DNA from: Solidesulfovibrio fructosivorans JJ]
GTDB taxonomy: Bacteria; Desulfobacterota; Desulfovibrionia; Desulfovibrionales; Desulfovibrionaceae
Assembly (NCBI RefSeq): GCF_000179555.1
Contig: NZ_AECZ01000006.1
Location: 62,001-126,000, forward strand
DNA length: 64,000 nt
Reading direction: 5' to 3'
The notes beneath the pieces are model-generated. The model was not told where the DNA came from and searched no databases. It saw only the letters and a list, made by a program, of their open reading frames with translations. A program made the translations under genes and the position numbers. Each line of letters opens with the position of its first letter. The stretch's first letter is position 1. Shown in pieces: positions 1 through 8,529 of this stretch.

Positions 1-1
1 G

Positions 2-1732
2 GTCAAATCCGCTCAGGCCGACGGAGAGGGCCAGTTTTCCGGCGCGCCCGCCTCGGCCGGCTATGCCGTGGGACCGGCCCTGACGCACCTGGCCGACCTG
101 CCGGAAGTGACGCGCCGGCAGGTGGCCGACGCCAAGGGCGAAATCGCCAGGCTCGATGCGGCCATCACCACGGCCCTGGACGAGCTCGACGTCCTGCGCC
201 GGGAAACGGAAAAGACCGCCGGCAAGGCCAATGCCGCCATTTTCGAAGTGCACGGCCTGATTCTCGGCGACAGGGACCTGCGGGAAAAAGCCGTGGCGCG
301 CGTCACCTCGGAAAACGTCGACGCCGCCTATGCCTGGTCCGAGGTGATCCATGCCGTGGCGGACGACTATCACCGCCTCGACGACGGGTACATGCGGGCC
401 AGGGGCGACGACGTCCTGGACTGCGGCCGCCGCGTGTTGCGCATCCTCTCCGGCGAGGGCGCGCGCACCATTCGCCTGGACACGCCGTCCATCGTCATGG
501 CCCATGATCTCGCGCCCTCCGACGTGGCCGGACTCGATGCGGCCATGGTGCTCGGCATCGTGACCGAAACCGGCGGCGCGACCTCCCATGCCGCCATCCT
601 GGCCCGAGCGCTGGGCATCCCGGCGGTCATCGGCGTGGGTGATGTCATCGGCGGGGTCGCCGACGGTCAGGTCGTCGCCCTGGACGGCGTGGCCGGAACG
701 GTCTGGACCGCGCCGGAACCGTCCGTGCGGGAGACGGTGGCGGCCAAGCGCACGGCCTGGCTCGCCGCGCGCGAAGCGGCCAAGGCCCGTGGCGCCGCTC
801 CAGCCAAGACCCGCGACGGGACCGTGATCGCGGTCCTCGGCAACATCGGCGGTCCGGCCGATGCCGCGCGCGTTCTGGAATACGGCGCCGAGGGCGTGGG
901 GCTTTTCCGCACCGAATTTCTTTTCCAGGACCGCGAGCAAGCCCCGGACGAGGACGAGCAGTACGAGGCCTATCTCGCGGCGGCCAGGGCCATGGACGGC
1001 CGGCCCGTCATCATCCGCACCCTGGATGTCGGCGGGGACAAGCCGCTTCGCTATCTCGACGTTCCCCAGGAGGCGAACCCCTTTCTCGGCGAACGGGGCA
1101 TCCGCTTTTGCCTGGCCCGGCCCGAACTGCTGCGCACCCAGCTGCGCGCCCTGCTTCGGGCGGCGGGGAGCGCCGACATCCGCATCATGTACCCCATGGT
1201 GTCCGACGCGGCCGAGCTTGCCTCGGTGCTGCGCTTCCAGGAGGACGTGCGCCGGGAACTCGCGGACGCGGGCCGGGCGATGCCTTCCCGGGTGCAGACC
1301 GGCATCATGGTCGAAGTGCCGGCCGCCGCGGCCATCGCCGGCAGGCTCGCCGGGCTGTGCGATTTTTTCAGCATCGGCACCAATGACCTGACCCAGTACG
1401 TCATGGCCGCCGACCGGGGCAATGCGGCGGTTTCCAAGCTCTGCGACAGTTACCATCCGGCCGTGTTGCGCATGATCGCCCTGACCTGCGAGGCGGGCAA
1501 GGCCGCCGGGATCGAAACGGGCGTGTGCGGGGAGCTTGCCGGCGACAGACTGGCCGCGCCGCTCCTGCTCGGCCTGGGAGTGACGGAGCTCAGCATGAGC
1601 GGGCCGGCCATCCCGGACGTCAAGGAAACCATCCGGTCCGTGGACATGGAGGCCTGCCGCGCTTTGGCGGCCAAGGCGCTCGCGGCGCAGAGCGCGCAAG
1701 CGGTGCGCGAACTCCTGCACGTTCACGCCTAA
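2..1732 (+). CDS. ptsI: Phosphoenolpyruvate-protein phosphotransferase (PTS enzyme I), 5' partial
   Basis: Enzyme I moves phosphate from PEP to HPr as the first step of the PTS. The frame is open from base 2, and the GAPASAGYAVGPA stretch just before the first ATG/GTG matches the usual enzyme I N-terminus, so the true start is outside the window. The phosphohistidine motif TSHAAI has its His codon at 587-589. The PEP-binding barrel follows (GVGLFRTEFLF, IGTNDLTQY), with the catalytic Cys in GVCGEL at 1526-1528. About 575 residues are visible, the normal enzyme I size. The residues before GAPAS could be a linker to an upstream HPr-type domain, which cannot be judged here. It converges on the next gene across 36 bp. 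Confidence 0.95.
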   Translation, partial: VKSAQADGEGQFSGAPASAGYAVGPALTHLADLPEVTRRQVADAKGEIARLDAAITTALDELDVLRRETEKTAGKANAAIFEVHGLILGDRDLREKAVARVTSENVDAAYAWSEVIHAVADDYHRLDDGYMRARGDDVLDCGRRVLRILSGEGARTIRLDTPSIVMAHDLAPSDVAGLDAAMVLGIVTETGGATSHAAILARALGIPAVIGVGDVIGGVADGQVVALDGVAGTVWTAPEPSVRETVAAKRTAWLAAREAAKARGAAPAKTRDGTVIAVLGNIGGPADAARVLEYGAEGVGLFRTEFLFQDREQAPDEDEQYEAYLAAARAMDGRPVIIRTLDVGGDKPLRYLDVPQEANPFLGERGIRFCLARPELLRTQLRALLRAAGSADIRIMYPMVSDAAELASVLRFQEDVRRELADAGRAMPSRVQTGIMVEVPAAAAIAGRLAGLCDFFSIGTNDLTQYVMAADRGNAAVSKLCDSYHPAVLRMIALTCEAGKAAGIETGVCGELAGDRLAAPLLLGLGVTELSMSGPAIPDVKETIRSVDMEACRALAAKALAAQSAQAVRELLHVHA

Positions 1733-1768
1733 GTGGGCGGCAGCCTGATCCGAGCCGCGCGTTTCAAC

Positions 1769-3652
1769 TCAGTATGGGCTGAGCCCTTTGGCTTTGACCA
1801 GCACATGCCATCCCGACACCTCGCTCGACAGCAACTGCGCCAATTCCTCCGCGAAATCGCCGAGCGCGGCAGAGTTCATCGAATGACTTTGTTCTAGAAA
1901 CTGCTCACGCTGTCCGAGCAAGGCCAGCATGCTTTTATAGCGACTGGCCAAACTTGGATATTCTCCCTGTGAACGCAAGGCGAAGGCCATGGAAGCCACA
2001 GCCGGAATAACCAGGGCTATCATATTCATAAACGTGCACAGTTGAAGGCCGTTGACGCCGAACGGCAGTCTTACGGCCACGTCGTCCTTGACGAAAAGGA
2101 AGACAAGGGCGCGCAGAAGGATAAAGAGCAGCCCGCCCAGGTAACAGGCCAGGCCGAACGCCTCAAGCCGGCTGGCGATAGTCTCATAGCGCCGTTGCCG
2201 ATCACGATAGAATACCATTTGGTTTTCCATCACCTTTTCCTTGATGAGGCGACGGTAGGACAAAAGCATTTCCGGGGTGATGGCCGCATCAACCAATCCC
2301 GCTTGGCGGAACACGTTGCGCAGTAGCCAAACCGACCATCCCGCCTTGTCGCAGGCCGGGGCGCCCTCCTCATGAGCGCAGCCGGGTGTCCGGCCGAGAA
2401 AAACGAGATAACACATGTGACGCAGGTGCTCGGCCATGTAACGATAGTCCAGAAAGCGCTGGTGCCAATTGCGCCGGCGGTTGATGCGCACCAGCCAAAT
2501 GATGGCCGCGAAGGACAGAAATTGGATGGTGAACCCCAGCCCCCTGAGCTCCTTCGTATAGGCCCCGACAAGCAGGCCGATGATGACCGAGGCCATGAGC
2601 AAATGGCGGAGGAAGCCCAGGGCGCGAAAACGCGCGGCGTAATAGACGGCCAAGTGGTCGGCCCACAGGTAGTGCTCGGTCAGCAAGCGCTCGACGCGCC
2701 TGGGCTGGGCCCCATGCGAGTCCAGGGCATCGCACCAGGGACGGGCCCAGGCGGACTTCACCGAAGGGGACGCCGTCTGGGACGTGGCTTTGGACCGGTG
2801 GAAGGCGAGGGTCTTCTCGAACCAGGAGGGAAACGCACCCAGCATGGCATCCAGGCGGCTTGGTTTCTTCCATGTTTCCGCGAAGTATTGTTGCGGGCTG
2901 GTGCCGGACGGAGTCCCGCCAAGAAGGGATTCGAACCATCGCTTGACGCATGACGCGGCGGGCTTGGCTTTTGGGGATGACGGAGCGAGCGGCGTCGCCG
3001 ACGGCAGGAGCAACCGGGTGATGCACGTTTTGAGATCCGCGCCCCACTCGCCGGTGGCGCAGGGAGAGAGGACGCGGTTGGCGGCGGGTTCGGCCGGATG
3101 AACCATGACCACAGGGATGCCCCGGCTCCGGGCTTCGGCCACGATCTGGCCCGTGCCGCCGCGTCCCTTGGCCTCGGCCCCGTCCCATACGGCGAGGAGA
3201 AGGTCGCTTTGTTCGAGCACGACGCGGCCCACGGCAAGATAGGCGTCGTCCTGGGAGGGGCGGATTCCGTCCAATTCCAGGACGGCCGATGCCTTGGCGA
3301 GCAGGTCGCGAAACTCGTGTTTCGAGGCTCCCTGGGCAAAGTCCTTTTCGTATTCCTCTCGTGCAAAGGGCAGCGGGGATTGGAGTTCGTAGTCCTGTTT
3401 CAGGGCCTCCCGGGCCACGATCCGGTCCGCGCCTTCGGCAAGCGGGGAGACACAGCGCAGGATGGGCGGAGAGGGACTGAAGAGGTGCCGCTCAACTTCT
3501 CGCAGTTGCGATGCCACCTCTTCCCGGATTGTGGCCAGAACGTCCGCAACGGCCCTGGCGATGGCCGGAATTGTTTCCGGCGTGAGGTCGCGATGTCCGG
3601 TCACGCCGATGGCGCAAACAAACGGGGTGGTGGGAGGGGCAGCGTATTCCAT
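1769..3652 (-). CDS. SLOG-like sensor domain fused to SLATT-like multi-helix membrane domain
   Basis: A 627-residue protein. Residues 12-190 look like a SLOG/DprA-type Rossmann fold: GVTGHRDL at 16-23, LAEGADRIVA at 71-80, DLLLAVWDG at 150-158 and GTGQIVAEARSRGIPVVMV at 166-184. Two hydrophobic helix pairs follow, near 348-365 with 373-390 and 499-520 with 537-559, separated by basic amphipathic sequence (RRRNWHQRFLDYRYMAEHLR). This is the layout known for SLOG proteins joined to SLATT (two-helix pore-forming) effectors, which are predicted to sense nucleotide signals and damage the membrane in anti-phage responses. No enzyme residues are obvious. It stands alone, tail to tail with ptsI and divergent from the prophage junction. 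The fold assignment comes from motif pattern only. Confidence 0.65.
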   Translation of the reverse strand: MEYAAPPTTPFVCAIGVTGHRDLTPETIPAIARAVADVLATIREEVASQLREVERHLFSPSPPILRCVSPLAEGADRIVAREALKQDYELQSPLPFAREEYEKDFAQGASKHEFRDLLAKASAVLELDGIRPSQDDAYLAVGRVVLEQSDLLLAVWDGAEAKGRGGTGQIVAEARSRGIPVVMVHPAEPAANRVLSPCATGEWGADLKTCITRLLLPSATPLAPSSPKAKPAASCVKRWFESLLGGTPSGTSPQQYFAETWKKPSRLDAMLGAFPSWFEKTLAFHRSKATSQTASPSVKSAWARPWCDALDSHGAQPRRVERLLTEHYLWADHLAVYYAARFRALGFLRHLLMASVIIGLLVGAYTKELRGLGFTIQFLSFAAIIWLVRINRRRNWHQRFLDYRYMAEHLRHMCYLVFLGRTPGCAHEEGAPACDKAGWSVWLLRNVFRQAGLVDAAITPEMLLSYRRLIKEKVMENQMVFYRDRQRRYETIASRLEAFGLACYLGGLLFILLRALVFLFVKDDVAVRLPFGVNGLQLCTFMNMIALVIPAVASMAFALRSQGEYPSLASRYKSMLALLGQREQFLEQSHSMNSAALGDFAEELAQLLSSEVSGWHVLVKAKGLSPY

Positions 3653-3841
3653 GCCGAGTTTGCTTCTCCGTTACAGGCTTTTTTGATTGTTTCACGGATG
3701 CATTCTGACCGGTGCCGCATCTTTCCCAGTTTGGCGGATGCGGCCCAGCACCCCCAGGAACCCGAACGCAGCTTGGCCGATAGGAATTCTCATTTTGGTC
3801 ATGGGAACACCCGCAACAGTGCTGTGGGGCCCAAGCCCACA

Positions 3842-3873
3842 CAAATCAGTGCCAAATCGCGCGCCGCCTTACA
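3842..3873. repeat. 32-bp direct repeat, left copy (prophage junction)
   Basis: A 32-bp sequence starting CAAATCAGTGCCAAATCGCG is repeated without mismatch and in the same orientation at 35672-35703. The two copies bracket the Mu-like element. The first 13 bases equal the right terminus of the prophage; the remaining 19 lie outside it at the right end. It could be a tyrosine-integrase type attachment duplication, or a relic of an earlier phage right end with its flank. No integrase gene is visible to decide. Confidence 0.7.
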
Positions 3874-3921
3874 AATGCAAAAAGGGGGAAGAGATGGGGG
3901 AAGCCCCCTCCCCAACGTAAA

Positions 3922-3950
3922 AGGGGTTGGACCGTATCAGTCCAACCCCT
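3922..3950. terminator. Hairpin, left copy of the tRNA-Arg terminator-like element
   Basis: AGGGGTTGGA and TCCAACCCCT form a 10-bp stem around a 9-base loop. A close relative at 35769-35799 lies directly 3' of tRNA-Arg. In both places the hairpin sits 75-95 bp to the right of the 32-bp repeat, so a larger block seems to have been duplicated and then diverged. The tRNA itself is not duplicated here. Confidence 0.5.
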
Positions 3951-3959
3951 GGTCCACCC

Positions 3960-4059
3960 AAAGATGTCGCAGCCCCCATGCGGGGGGCGACTGCCGCGAT
4001 CCAATTCGTCAACCAGAAGATCGAGTTTCAATCCGCGCCCCCGTGACCGGGGAGGCGAT
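3960..4059 (+). CRISPR. Two-repeat CRISPR-like remnant (type I-C-like repeat)
   Basis: Positions 4025-4059 begin GTTTCAATCCGCGCCCCCG and end GGGGAGGCGAT, very like the type I-C repeat form (GTTTCAATCC, then a C-run/G-run stem, then GCGAC). Positions 3960-3991 end CATGCGGGGGGCGAC, which fits the 3' half of the same repeat, while its 5' half is degraded. The 33 bases between them (3992-4024) have the right length for one spacer. No leader or cas gene is present in the window. The call rests on repeat shape alone. Confidence 0.45.
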
Positions 4060-4148
4060 CAGTTCGGCACGAGAGAGAAAGGGGGGTGAACGGCCGAGAA
4101 GGCCAGCCGGGCCTAGATCTTAAGGCGACGCCAGGCACGAAGGAATTT

Positions 4149-4160
4149 TGGCACTGATTG
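4149..4160 (+). repeat. Probable left terminal repeat of the prophage
   Basis: TGGCACTGATTG is an inverted match to bases 35673-35684 at the right end. A second GGCAC-containing element (TTGGCACGGG, about 4190) lies just inside and may be a second transposase-binding site. The right end has TTCGGCACCCC at a similar inner position when read inward. Confidence 0.5.
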
Positions 4161-4219
4161 ACAGAAAATGACGGGAAAATGCGCGCCTTTTGGCACGGGA
4201 TCGAACGGCTTTTGACGGG

Positions 4220-5005
4220 CTAGCGCACGTACTCGCGGCAGCTCCAGACAACGCGCCCGATAATGCGCACCGTGCCGGCCAAGTCGCCGTTCATATCCAC
4301 TTCTATGGGCGCGTAGCGTTCGTTACGGCTTTGCAAAACAAGCTTCCCAGGCACACGAAGCAGGGACTTCACAAAAACTTCCTGCTCTATGCCGACCGCA
4401 AATATCGCACCAGCTATTATCTCGCGCTGACTTTCATCTATTAAAACCGTGTCGCCATCAAAAAGCATCGGCTCCATGCTGTCGCCGGCGACATCCATAA
4501 GCACCATCTTCTTTGGATGTCCCTTCCGCTGCAAGAAATCCAACTTGAACGCGTAGTAGCCGATTACTTTTCCTTCCGTTTCCAGACTTCCCGTCCCGGC
4601 CGCCAATCGCGCCATCACCTTGGGAACAAGGGCATATCCCATGCTCGGCGCGGCATCCGGGGCCATCCACTGCAGATCATCCTCCGCAACCACCTGCTCA
4701 ATCTGGTCCCCCGCTCGCAGTCCCCCCGCCCGGTTTGGCTCCATTGCGAGTTGAGGCGAGGCTTCGCATTCGCCGCCCCAGCGCATGGGACCACGTCCAA
4801 AAAACAACCAATCGCTTGAAACGCCAGTCTTTTCAGCTACAGACTGAACCCAATCGGGCGGAACCTTCCCTCTTTTGCGCGCGCCGTTAACAGACTGCGG
4901 CGTAATGCCAATACACCTGGCAAAATCAGACTCACTCCTGGATTCCGTCGCGGCCAGAAGTCGCATGAAAATTGTGTCAAAGGTCTTCGCACTTTCCACG
5001 GGCAT
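4220..5005 (-). CDS. Phage repressor, HTH plus S24/LexA-type peptidase
   Basis: A CI-like lysogeny repressor of 261 residues. The N-terminal helix-turn-helix includes DFARCIGITPQSVNGARKRG (residues 27-46). The C-terminal S24 peptidase domain has the nucleophile Ser176 in GDSMEP and the general-base Lys213 in FVKSLL. The family cleaves itself on RecA filaments, so prophage induction is expected to be SOS-linked. It is the only leftward gene of the early region and diverges from the Ner-like gene across an AT-rich control region. All key residues are present, so the repressor looks functional. Confidence 0.9.
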   Translation of the reverse strand: MPVESAKTFDTIFMRLLAATESRSESDFARCIGITPQSVNGARKRGKVPPDWVQSVAEKTGVSSDWLFFGRGPMRWGGECEASPQLAMEPNRAGGLRAGDQIEQVVAEDDLQWMAPDAAPSMGYALVPKVMARLAAGTGSLETEGKVIGYYAFKLDFLQRKGHPKKMVLMDVAGDSMEPMLFDGDTVLIDESQREIIAGAIFAVGIEQEVFVKSLLRVPGKLVLQSRNERYAPIEVDMNGDLAGTVRIIGRVVWSCREYVR

Positions 5006-5135
5006 CTCCGAAACAAAGTTCGAAATTCAGTTAAAAGCTAATTGACGGAAATCGTTAAACATATATCTAACCGAAAAATTTAAAGTCCGAACTTAAAATT
5101 TAGCTTGAGACTGACAATTTTAAGCGTTAAGTTAA
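5006..5135. promoter_or_regulatory. AT-rich early control region with repeated GTTAA-type operators
   Basis: Far richer in A+T than its surroundings. It holds several related words: CAGTTAAAAG near 5030, CGTTAAACAT near 5053, AACTTAAAATTT near 5092 and GCGTTAAGTTAAAAACG near 5124. Spaced copies between divergent repressor and Ner-like genes are what overlapping repressor and Ner operators would look like. Exact promoter hexamers cannot be fixed by eye. Confidence 0.5.
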
Positions 5136-5398
5136 AAACGAGCAGCGACGGTCAACCCGCTACACACGTAGCTACCAGGGGCGACACCGTTACACAATGT
5201 CCGACGCCTGGGAATTTTCGAATCAAGGACCACGCGTTCGATGCAAAGCGCCCGACATCTGGACTGCGTGCTCGGTCGCATGGGCAAGGCTGGCGGGCCA
5301 TCGACGGCGACCACGCCCGGCTCCTGGAATGGGCGCGGACGGAACGGAAAATCAGTCGCTTGAAAGTGCGCAAACGCAAAAGTGAGACGGAATTATGA
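5105..5398 (+). CDS. Possible small early phage protein
   Basis: An open frame of up to 97 residues from a TTG. The last 40 residues (DHARLLEWARTERKISRLKV, then KRKSETEL) are highly charged and look coded. The stop overlaps the next start as ATGATG, which suggests translational coupling. The N-terminal part looks non-coding, and a competing 62-residue frame begins at ATG 5197. No family is recognised. Treat as tentative. Confidence 0.3.
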   Translation: MRLTILSVKLKTSSDGQPATHVATRGDTVTQCPTPGNFRIKDHAFDAKRPTSGLRARSHGQGWRAIDGDHARLLEWARTERKISRLKVRKRKSETEL

Positions 5399-5613
5399 TG
5401 CGTGAAGGCAGGAAAGTCCGGGCCTGGATGGTGGAAAGGGACATTTCGGTATCCGACGTCGCCCGCCGGGCCGGCATTGCCCGCTCCATCGTTTCGGAGA
5501 CCGTACACGGCAGACGCAACAACAGAAAGGCGCTTCGGGCGCTGCTTGCCGTGGGGTGTCCGGGACGGTTGTTGGCGTTGCCGGAAGACATGAAGGGACA
5601 GGAAGCGGCGTAA
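5395..5613 (+). CDS. Ner-like helix-turn-helix regulator
   Basis: A 72-residue protein dominated by one helix-turn-helix: DISVSDVARRAGIARSIVSE (residues 16-35), then HGRRNNRKALRALLAVG. In Mu the equivalent position holds Ner, which shuts down early and repressor transcription after induction. Its place between the repressor and the transposase gene and its size fit that role. The family could also be called Cro-like, since sequence alone does not separate the two. Start at the first ATG of an ATGATG pair. Confidence 0.7.
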   Translation: MMREGRKVRAWMVERDISVSDVARRAGIARSIVSETVHGRRNNRKALRALLAVGCPGRLLALPEDMKGQEAA

Positions 5614-5623
5614 GGCGGTTGCG

Positions 5624-7735
5624 ATGATGCAAGATACGGTCACGGCAAAAGAGATCGCGCGGGCGCTTGGCAAATCCGGACGCGCGGTCCAGCTCAGAGC
5701 GGGCAAGGAGTCCTGGTCCTTTGAACAATCCGCCTGCCGTGGCGGCAAGCGCCGCCTTTATCACCTGCGCTCGTTGCCCGAGGACGTGCGGCAGGCGTTT
5801 GCCGCCGCCATGCTGGCCGGCAGTCCCGGACCGGTCACCCCGCCCACCGTTTCCACCGTCTCTGTGCCCGCGACGGCGGCTCCGGCCACCATGCCGTCGC
5901 CCCTTTCCAAGCTGACCAGGCACCAGCGCGAGACCGCCCTGGCCCGGCTGGCCTTTGTGCGCGAGATCGAACACGCCACACCGCTCGTCGGCAAGGAGAA
6001 GGCCATCCGCAACCTGCTTGCGGCGGCCACGGACAAGACCTTGGTTCCCCGGCTGGCGAAACTGATTCAGGTGGCCAACGACCGCATGGCCGCCGGACGC
6101 GGCCTGTCCCGACGCCGCCTTTACGACTGGTGCTCGAAGTTCGCCGAAGGCGGCGAAGCGGCGCTGGCTCCTCGCCACCAGGGCCAGGACATGGGTGTGC
6201 CCGATTGGGCTCCGGCCTTCCTGGCCATCTGGCAGCGACCGCAAAAGCCCACTGTGGCCGATGCCTACAAGCAGTTCGCGGATGCCTGGGAAGGCATGCC
6301 ACCCTCCATTTTCGCCGTGCGCCGGTTTCTGGCCAAGATGGCCGATCCCGACCGCGAGGCCGGCCGCGACACGGGCAACGCGCTGCTCAAGCGCCGCCCC
6401 CACAAGCGCCGCAGCACGGCCGAACTGTGGCCCACCGACGTCTACACCGCCGACGGCACCACCTTTGACGCCGAAATCCAGCACCCGATCCATGGCCAAC
6501 CCTTCAAGGCCGAGGTGACCTTTGTGCTCGACGTGGCCACGCGTCGTTGCGTGGGCATGTCCATCGGCGAGGCCGAAAGCGCCGGCACGGTGCTGGACGC
6601 CTTGCGCATGGCCTGCCTGTTCGGCGGCATCCCGGCGCTTTTCTACACCGACAACGGCCCGGGCTACGTCAACAACATCATGCTCACCCCGGGTTCGGGC
6701 ATGCTCGACCGCCTGGGCATCGAGGCGGTCCGCGCCATTCCCGGCCGTCCCCAGGGCAAGGGGCTCATGGAGCGCGCGGTCAAGACCCTTTGCGACCCGC
6801 TGTCCAAGCGCCTGCCGTCCTGCTCCCATGCCGATATGGACGGCGACGCCGCCCACAAAATTTTCAAGATCACCCGGGCGGACCTGAAAAAGCGCGCCGC
6901 CTCCCGGCTGCTCCCCACCTGGGAGGCGTTCAAGGCGGCGCTTCTCGCCCGTGTGGAAGAATACAACGCCACGCCGCATCGCGGCCTGCCCCGGATCGAG
7001 GACCAGACCAGCGGCCGGCGGCGGCACCTCTCGCCCAATGAAGCCTGGCAACGTTTCGTTGAACGCGGCTTCGAGCCTTTCCGGGTTCCCGAGGCCGTCC
7101 GCGACGAGCTTTTTATGCCGGGCATCCCCCGCAAGGTGCGAAACGGCGAGGTGCGGCTTTTCAACAACACCTATTTTTCCGAAGCGTTGGCCGACTTTCA
7201 CGGCGATTTCGTGGACGTGCGCTACGACATTTGGGACGCGTCCAAGGTCTACTGCTGGACCACCCGGGGCGAGATGATTTGCACGGCCCGGCTCGACGGC
7301 AACAGCATCGACTATTTCCCGAAAAACCAGGTGGAGGCCGCCCGCGAGCGGCGCGCCAAGGGGCAGGTGGCCCGGCTCGCCGGCAAGATCGCCCGGATCG
7401 CGCCCGGGGCCACGGTGAAGCTCCCCGAAGCGCCGCAGGACATCACGCTTGTGGCCGACGCGGTCACGCCGCCAGCGCCCGAGTTGCCCGACCCGCCGGC
7501 TCCCGAGCCCCGGGACGTCGTCCCGGCGGACTCCGGGAAGCGGCCCCTCTTTTTGTCCGAGCAGGACCGCTACACCTGGCTCATGCGCCACCGCGACGGC
7601 TGGACCGAAGGCGACCAGGCCTGGATGGACGCCTATGTCCGGTCGCCGGCCTACGCCGACCTCCACGATTTCTACCGCTACGAAGGCATCGCCTGGGACG
7701 GCGGCAACGTCCCGCACCGGGCGCAAACCAAATAG
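5624..7735 (+). CDS. Mu-type DDE transposase (MuA homologue)
   Basis: Catalyses strand transfer of prophage DNA for integration and replication. It has 703 residues, close to MuA. The N-terminal winged-helix DNA-binding domain includes EIARALGKSGRAVQLR. The RNase H-like core has the acidic triad at Asp277 (TADGT), Asp343 (YTDNGPGY) and Glu383 (GLMERAVK). A beta-barrel and a Pro-rich C-terminal tail follow; in MuA that tail contacts MuB. It is followed 17 bp later by the MuB homologue. The intact triad suggests an active enzyme even though the element lacks head genes. Confidence 0.93.
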   Translation: MMQDTVTAKEIARALGKSGRAVQLRAGKESWSFEQSACRGGKRRLYHLRSLPEDVRQAFAAAMLAGSPGPVTPPTVSTVSVPATAAPATMPSPLSKLTRHQRETALARLAFVREIEHATPLVGKEKAIRNLLAAATDKTLVPRLAKLIQVANDRMAAGRGLSRRRLYDWCSKFAEGGEAALAPRHQGQDMGVPDWAPAFLAIWQRPQKPTVADAYKQFADAWEGMPPSIFAVRRFLAKMADPDREAGRDTGNALLKRRPHKRRSTAELWPTDVYTADGTTFDAEIQHPIHGQPFKAEVTFVLDVATRRCVGMSIGEAESAGTVLDALRMACLFGGIPALFYTDNGPGYVNNIMLTPGSGMLDRLGIEAVRAIPGRPQGKGLMERAVKTLCDPLSKRLPSCSHADMDGDAAHKIFKITRADLKKRAASRLLPTWEAFKAALLARVEEYNATPHRGLPRIEDQTSGRRRHLSPNEAWQRFVERGFEPFRVPEAVRDELFMPGIPRKVRNGEVRLFNNTYFSEALADFHGDFVDVRYDIWDASKVYCWTTRGEMICTARLDGNSIDYFPKNQVEAARERRAKGQVARLAGKIARIAPGATVKLPEAPQDITLVADAVTPPAPELPDPPAPEPRDVVPADSGKRPLFLSEQDRYTWLMRHRDGWTEGDQAWMDAYVRSPAYADLHDFYRYEGIAWDGGNVPHRAQTK

Positions 7736-7752
7736 ACCGACAGGGAGAAGGC

Positions 7753-8529
7753 ATGCGCAAGCAGTTTGTCAAAACGGAGAACTATTCGCGCTTCACGGCC
7801 GGCATCGCCGCCGTGGAGCAGCGCGGCGCGGCCGAGGCCGGCATGATGCTGGTGCACGGCGCGCCGGGGCTCGGCAAGTCCCATATCGTCGGACATTGGG
7901 CGGCCGAGACCGGGGCCGTGTTCTTGCGGGCCAATGTGGATTGGACGCCCAAGTATTTCCTGGTGGAGCTGGCCAAGGCCATCAAGGTGGACCCTTCGGG
8001 CACGGCGCAACAGCTTTTCGGCCGCCTGCTGGAGCGGGTGGTGGAGGCCCAGCTGCCCATCGTCATCGACGAAGCCGAGTTCACGCTCCACAACAAGGCC
8101 GTGGCCCTGGAGAAAATCCGGGACCTGTCCGACCGGGCCGAGGTGACGGTGGTGCTGATCGGCATGGACCGCATCCAGCAGCAAATCGGCAAATACAAGC
8201 AGATTCACGGCCGCATCGCCCAGGTGGTGGAGTTTCAGCCCGCCAGCCTCGTCGACGTGGCCCATGCCTGCGAGCAGCTTTCCGAAGTGCGCATGGCCCC
8301 GGCGCTCATGGCCGAGGTGCACCGCATCTCCGGCGGCCGCATGCGCGAGGCCTTAAACGTCATCGCGGCCGTGGAGCGCCTGGCCAGACTCAACGGCCTG
8401 AAAACGGTGGACGTGGCCGACCTGGAAGGCGCGCCGCTGGCTTTCGACTGGCAAAGCCGCACGCCCAAGATGGTCCGCATCGGCGTCGCCGGTCCGAACC
8501 GCACCGCCTGCGCCGCCGGAGGCCGTTAG
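7753..8529 (+). CDS. Transposition ATPase, MuB homologue
   Basis: AAA+ ATPase that captures target DNA and activates the transposase. It has 258 residues, with Walker A GAPGLGKS at 36-43, a Walker B-like strand LPIVIDEAE near 100, and the sensor-like VVLIGMDR. The extra N-terminal HTH of Mu MuB is absent; the protein starts directly with a short lead into the ATPase domain. ATG 7753 is preceded by AGGGAGAAGGC. The stop overlaps the next start (TAGATG), so the early genes are coupled. Confidence 0.9.
   Translation: MRKQFVKTENYSRFTAGIAAVEQRGAAEAGMMLVHGAPGLGKSHIVGHWAAETGAVFLRANVDWTPKYFLVELAKAIKVDPSGTAQQLFGRLLERVVEAQLPIVIDEAEFTLHNKAVALEKIRDLSDRAEVTVVLIGMDRIQQQIGKYKQIHGRIAQVVEFQPASLVDVAHACEQLSEVRMAPALMAEVHRISGGRMREALNVIAAVERLARLNGLKTVDVADLEGAPLAFDWQSRTPKMVRIGVAGPNRTACAAGGR

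Noticed and set aside
5393-7726. 777-residue open frame on the minus strand across the transposase gene
   Set aside because: It is a GC-skew shadow of MuA: low-complexity Gly/His/Val/Arg sequence with no domain, opposite a gene with an intact catalytic triad.
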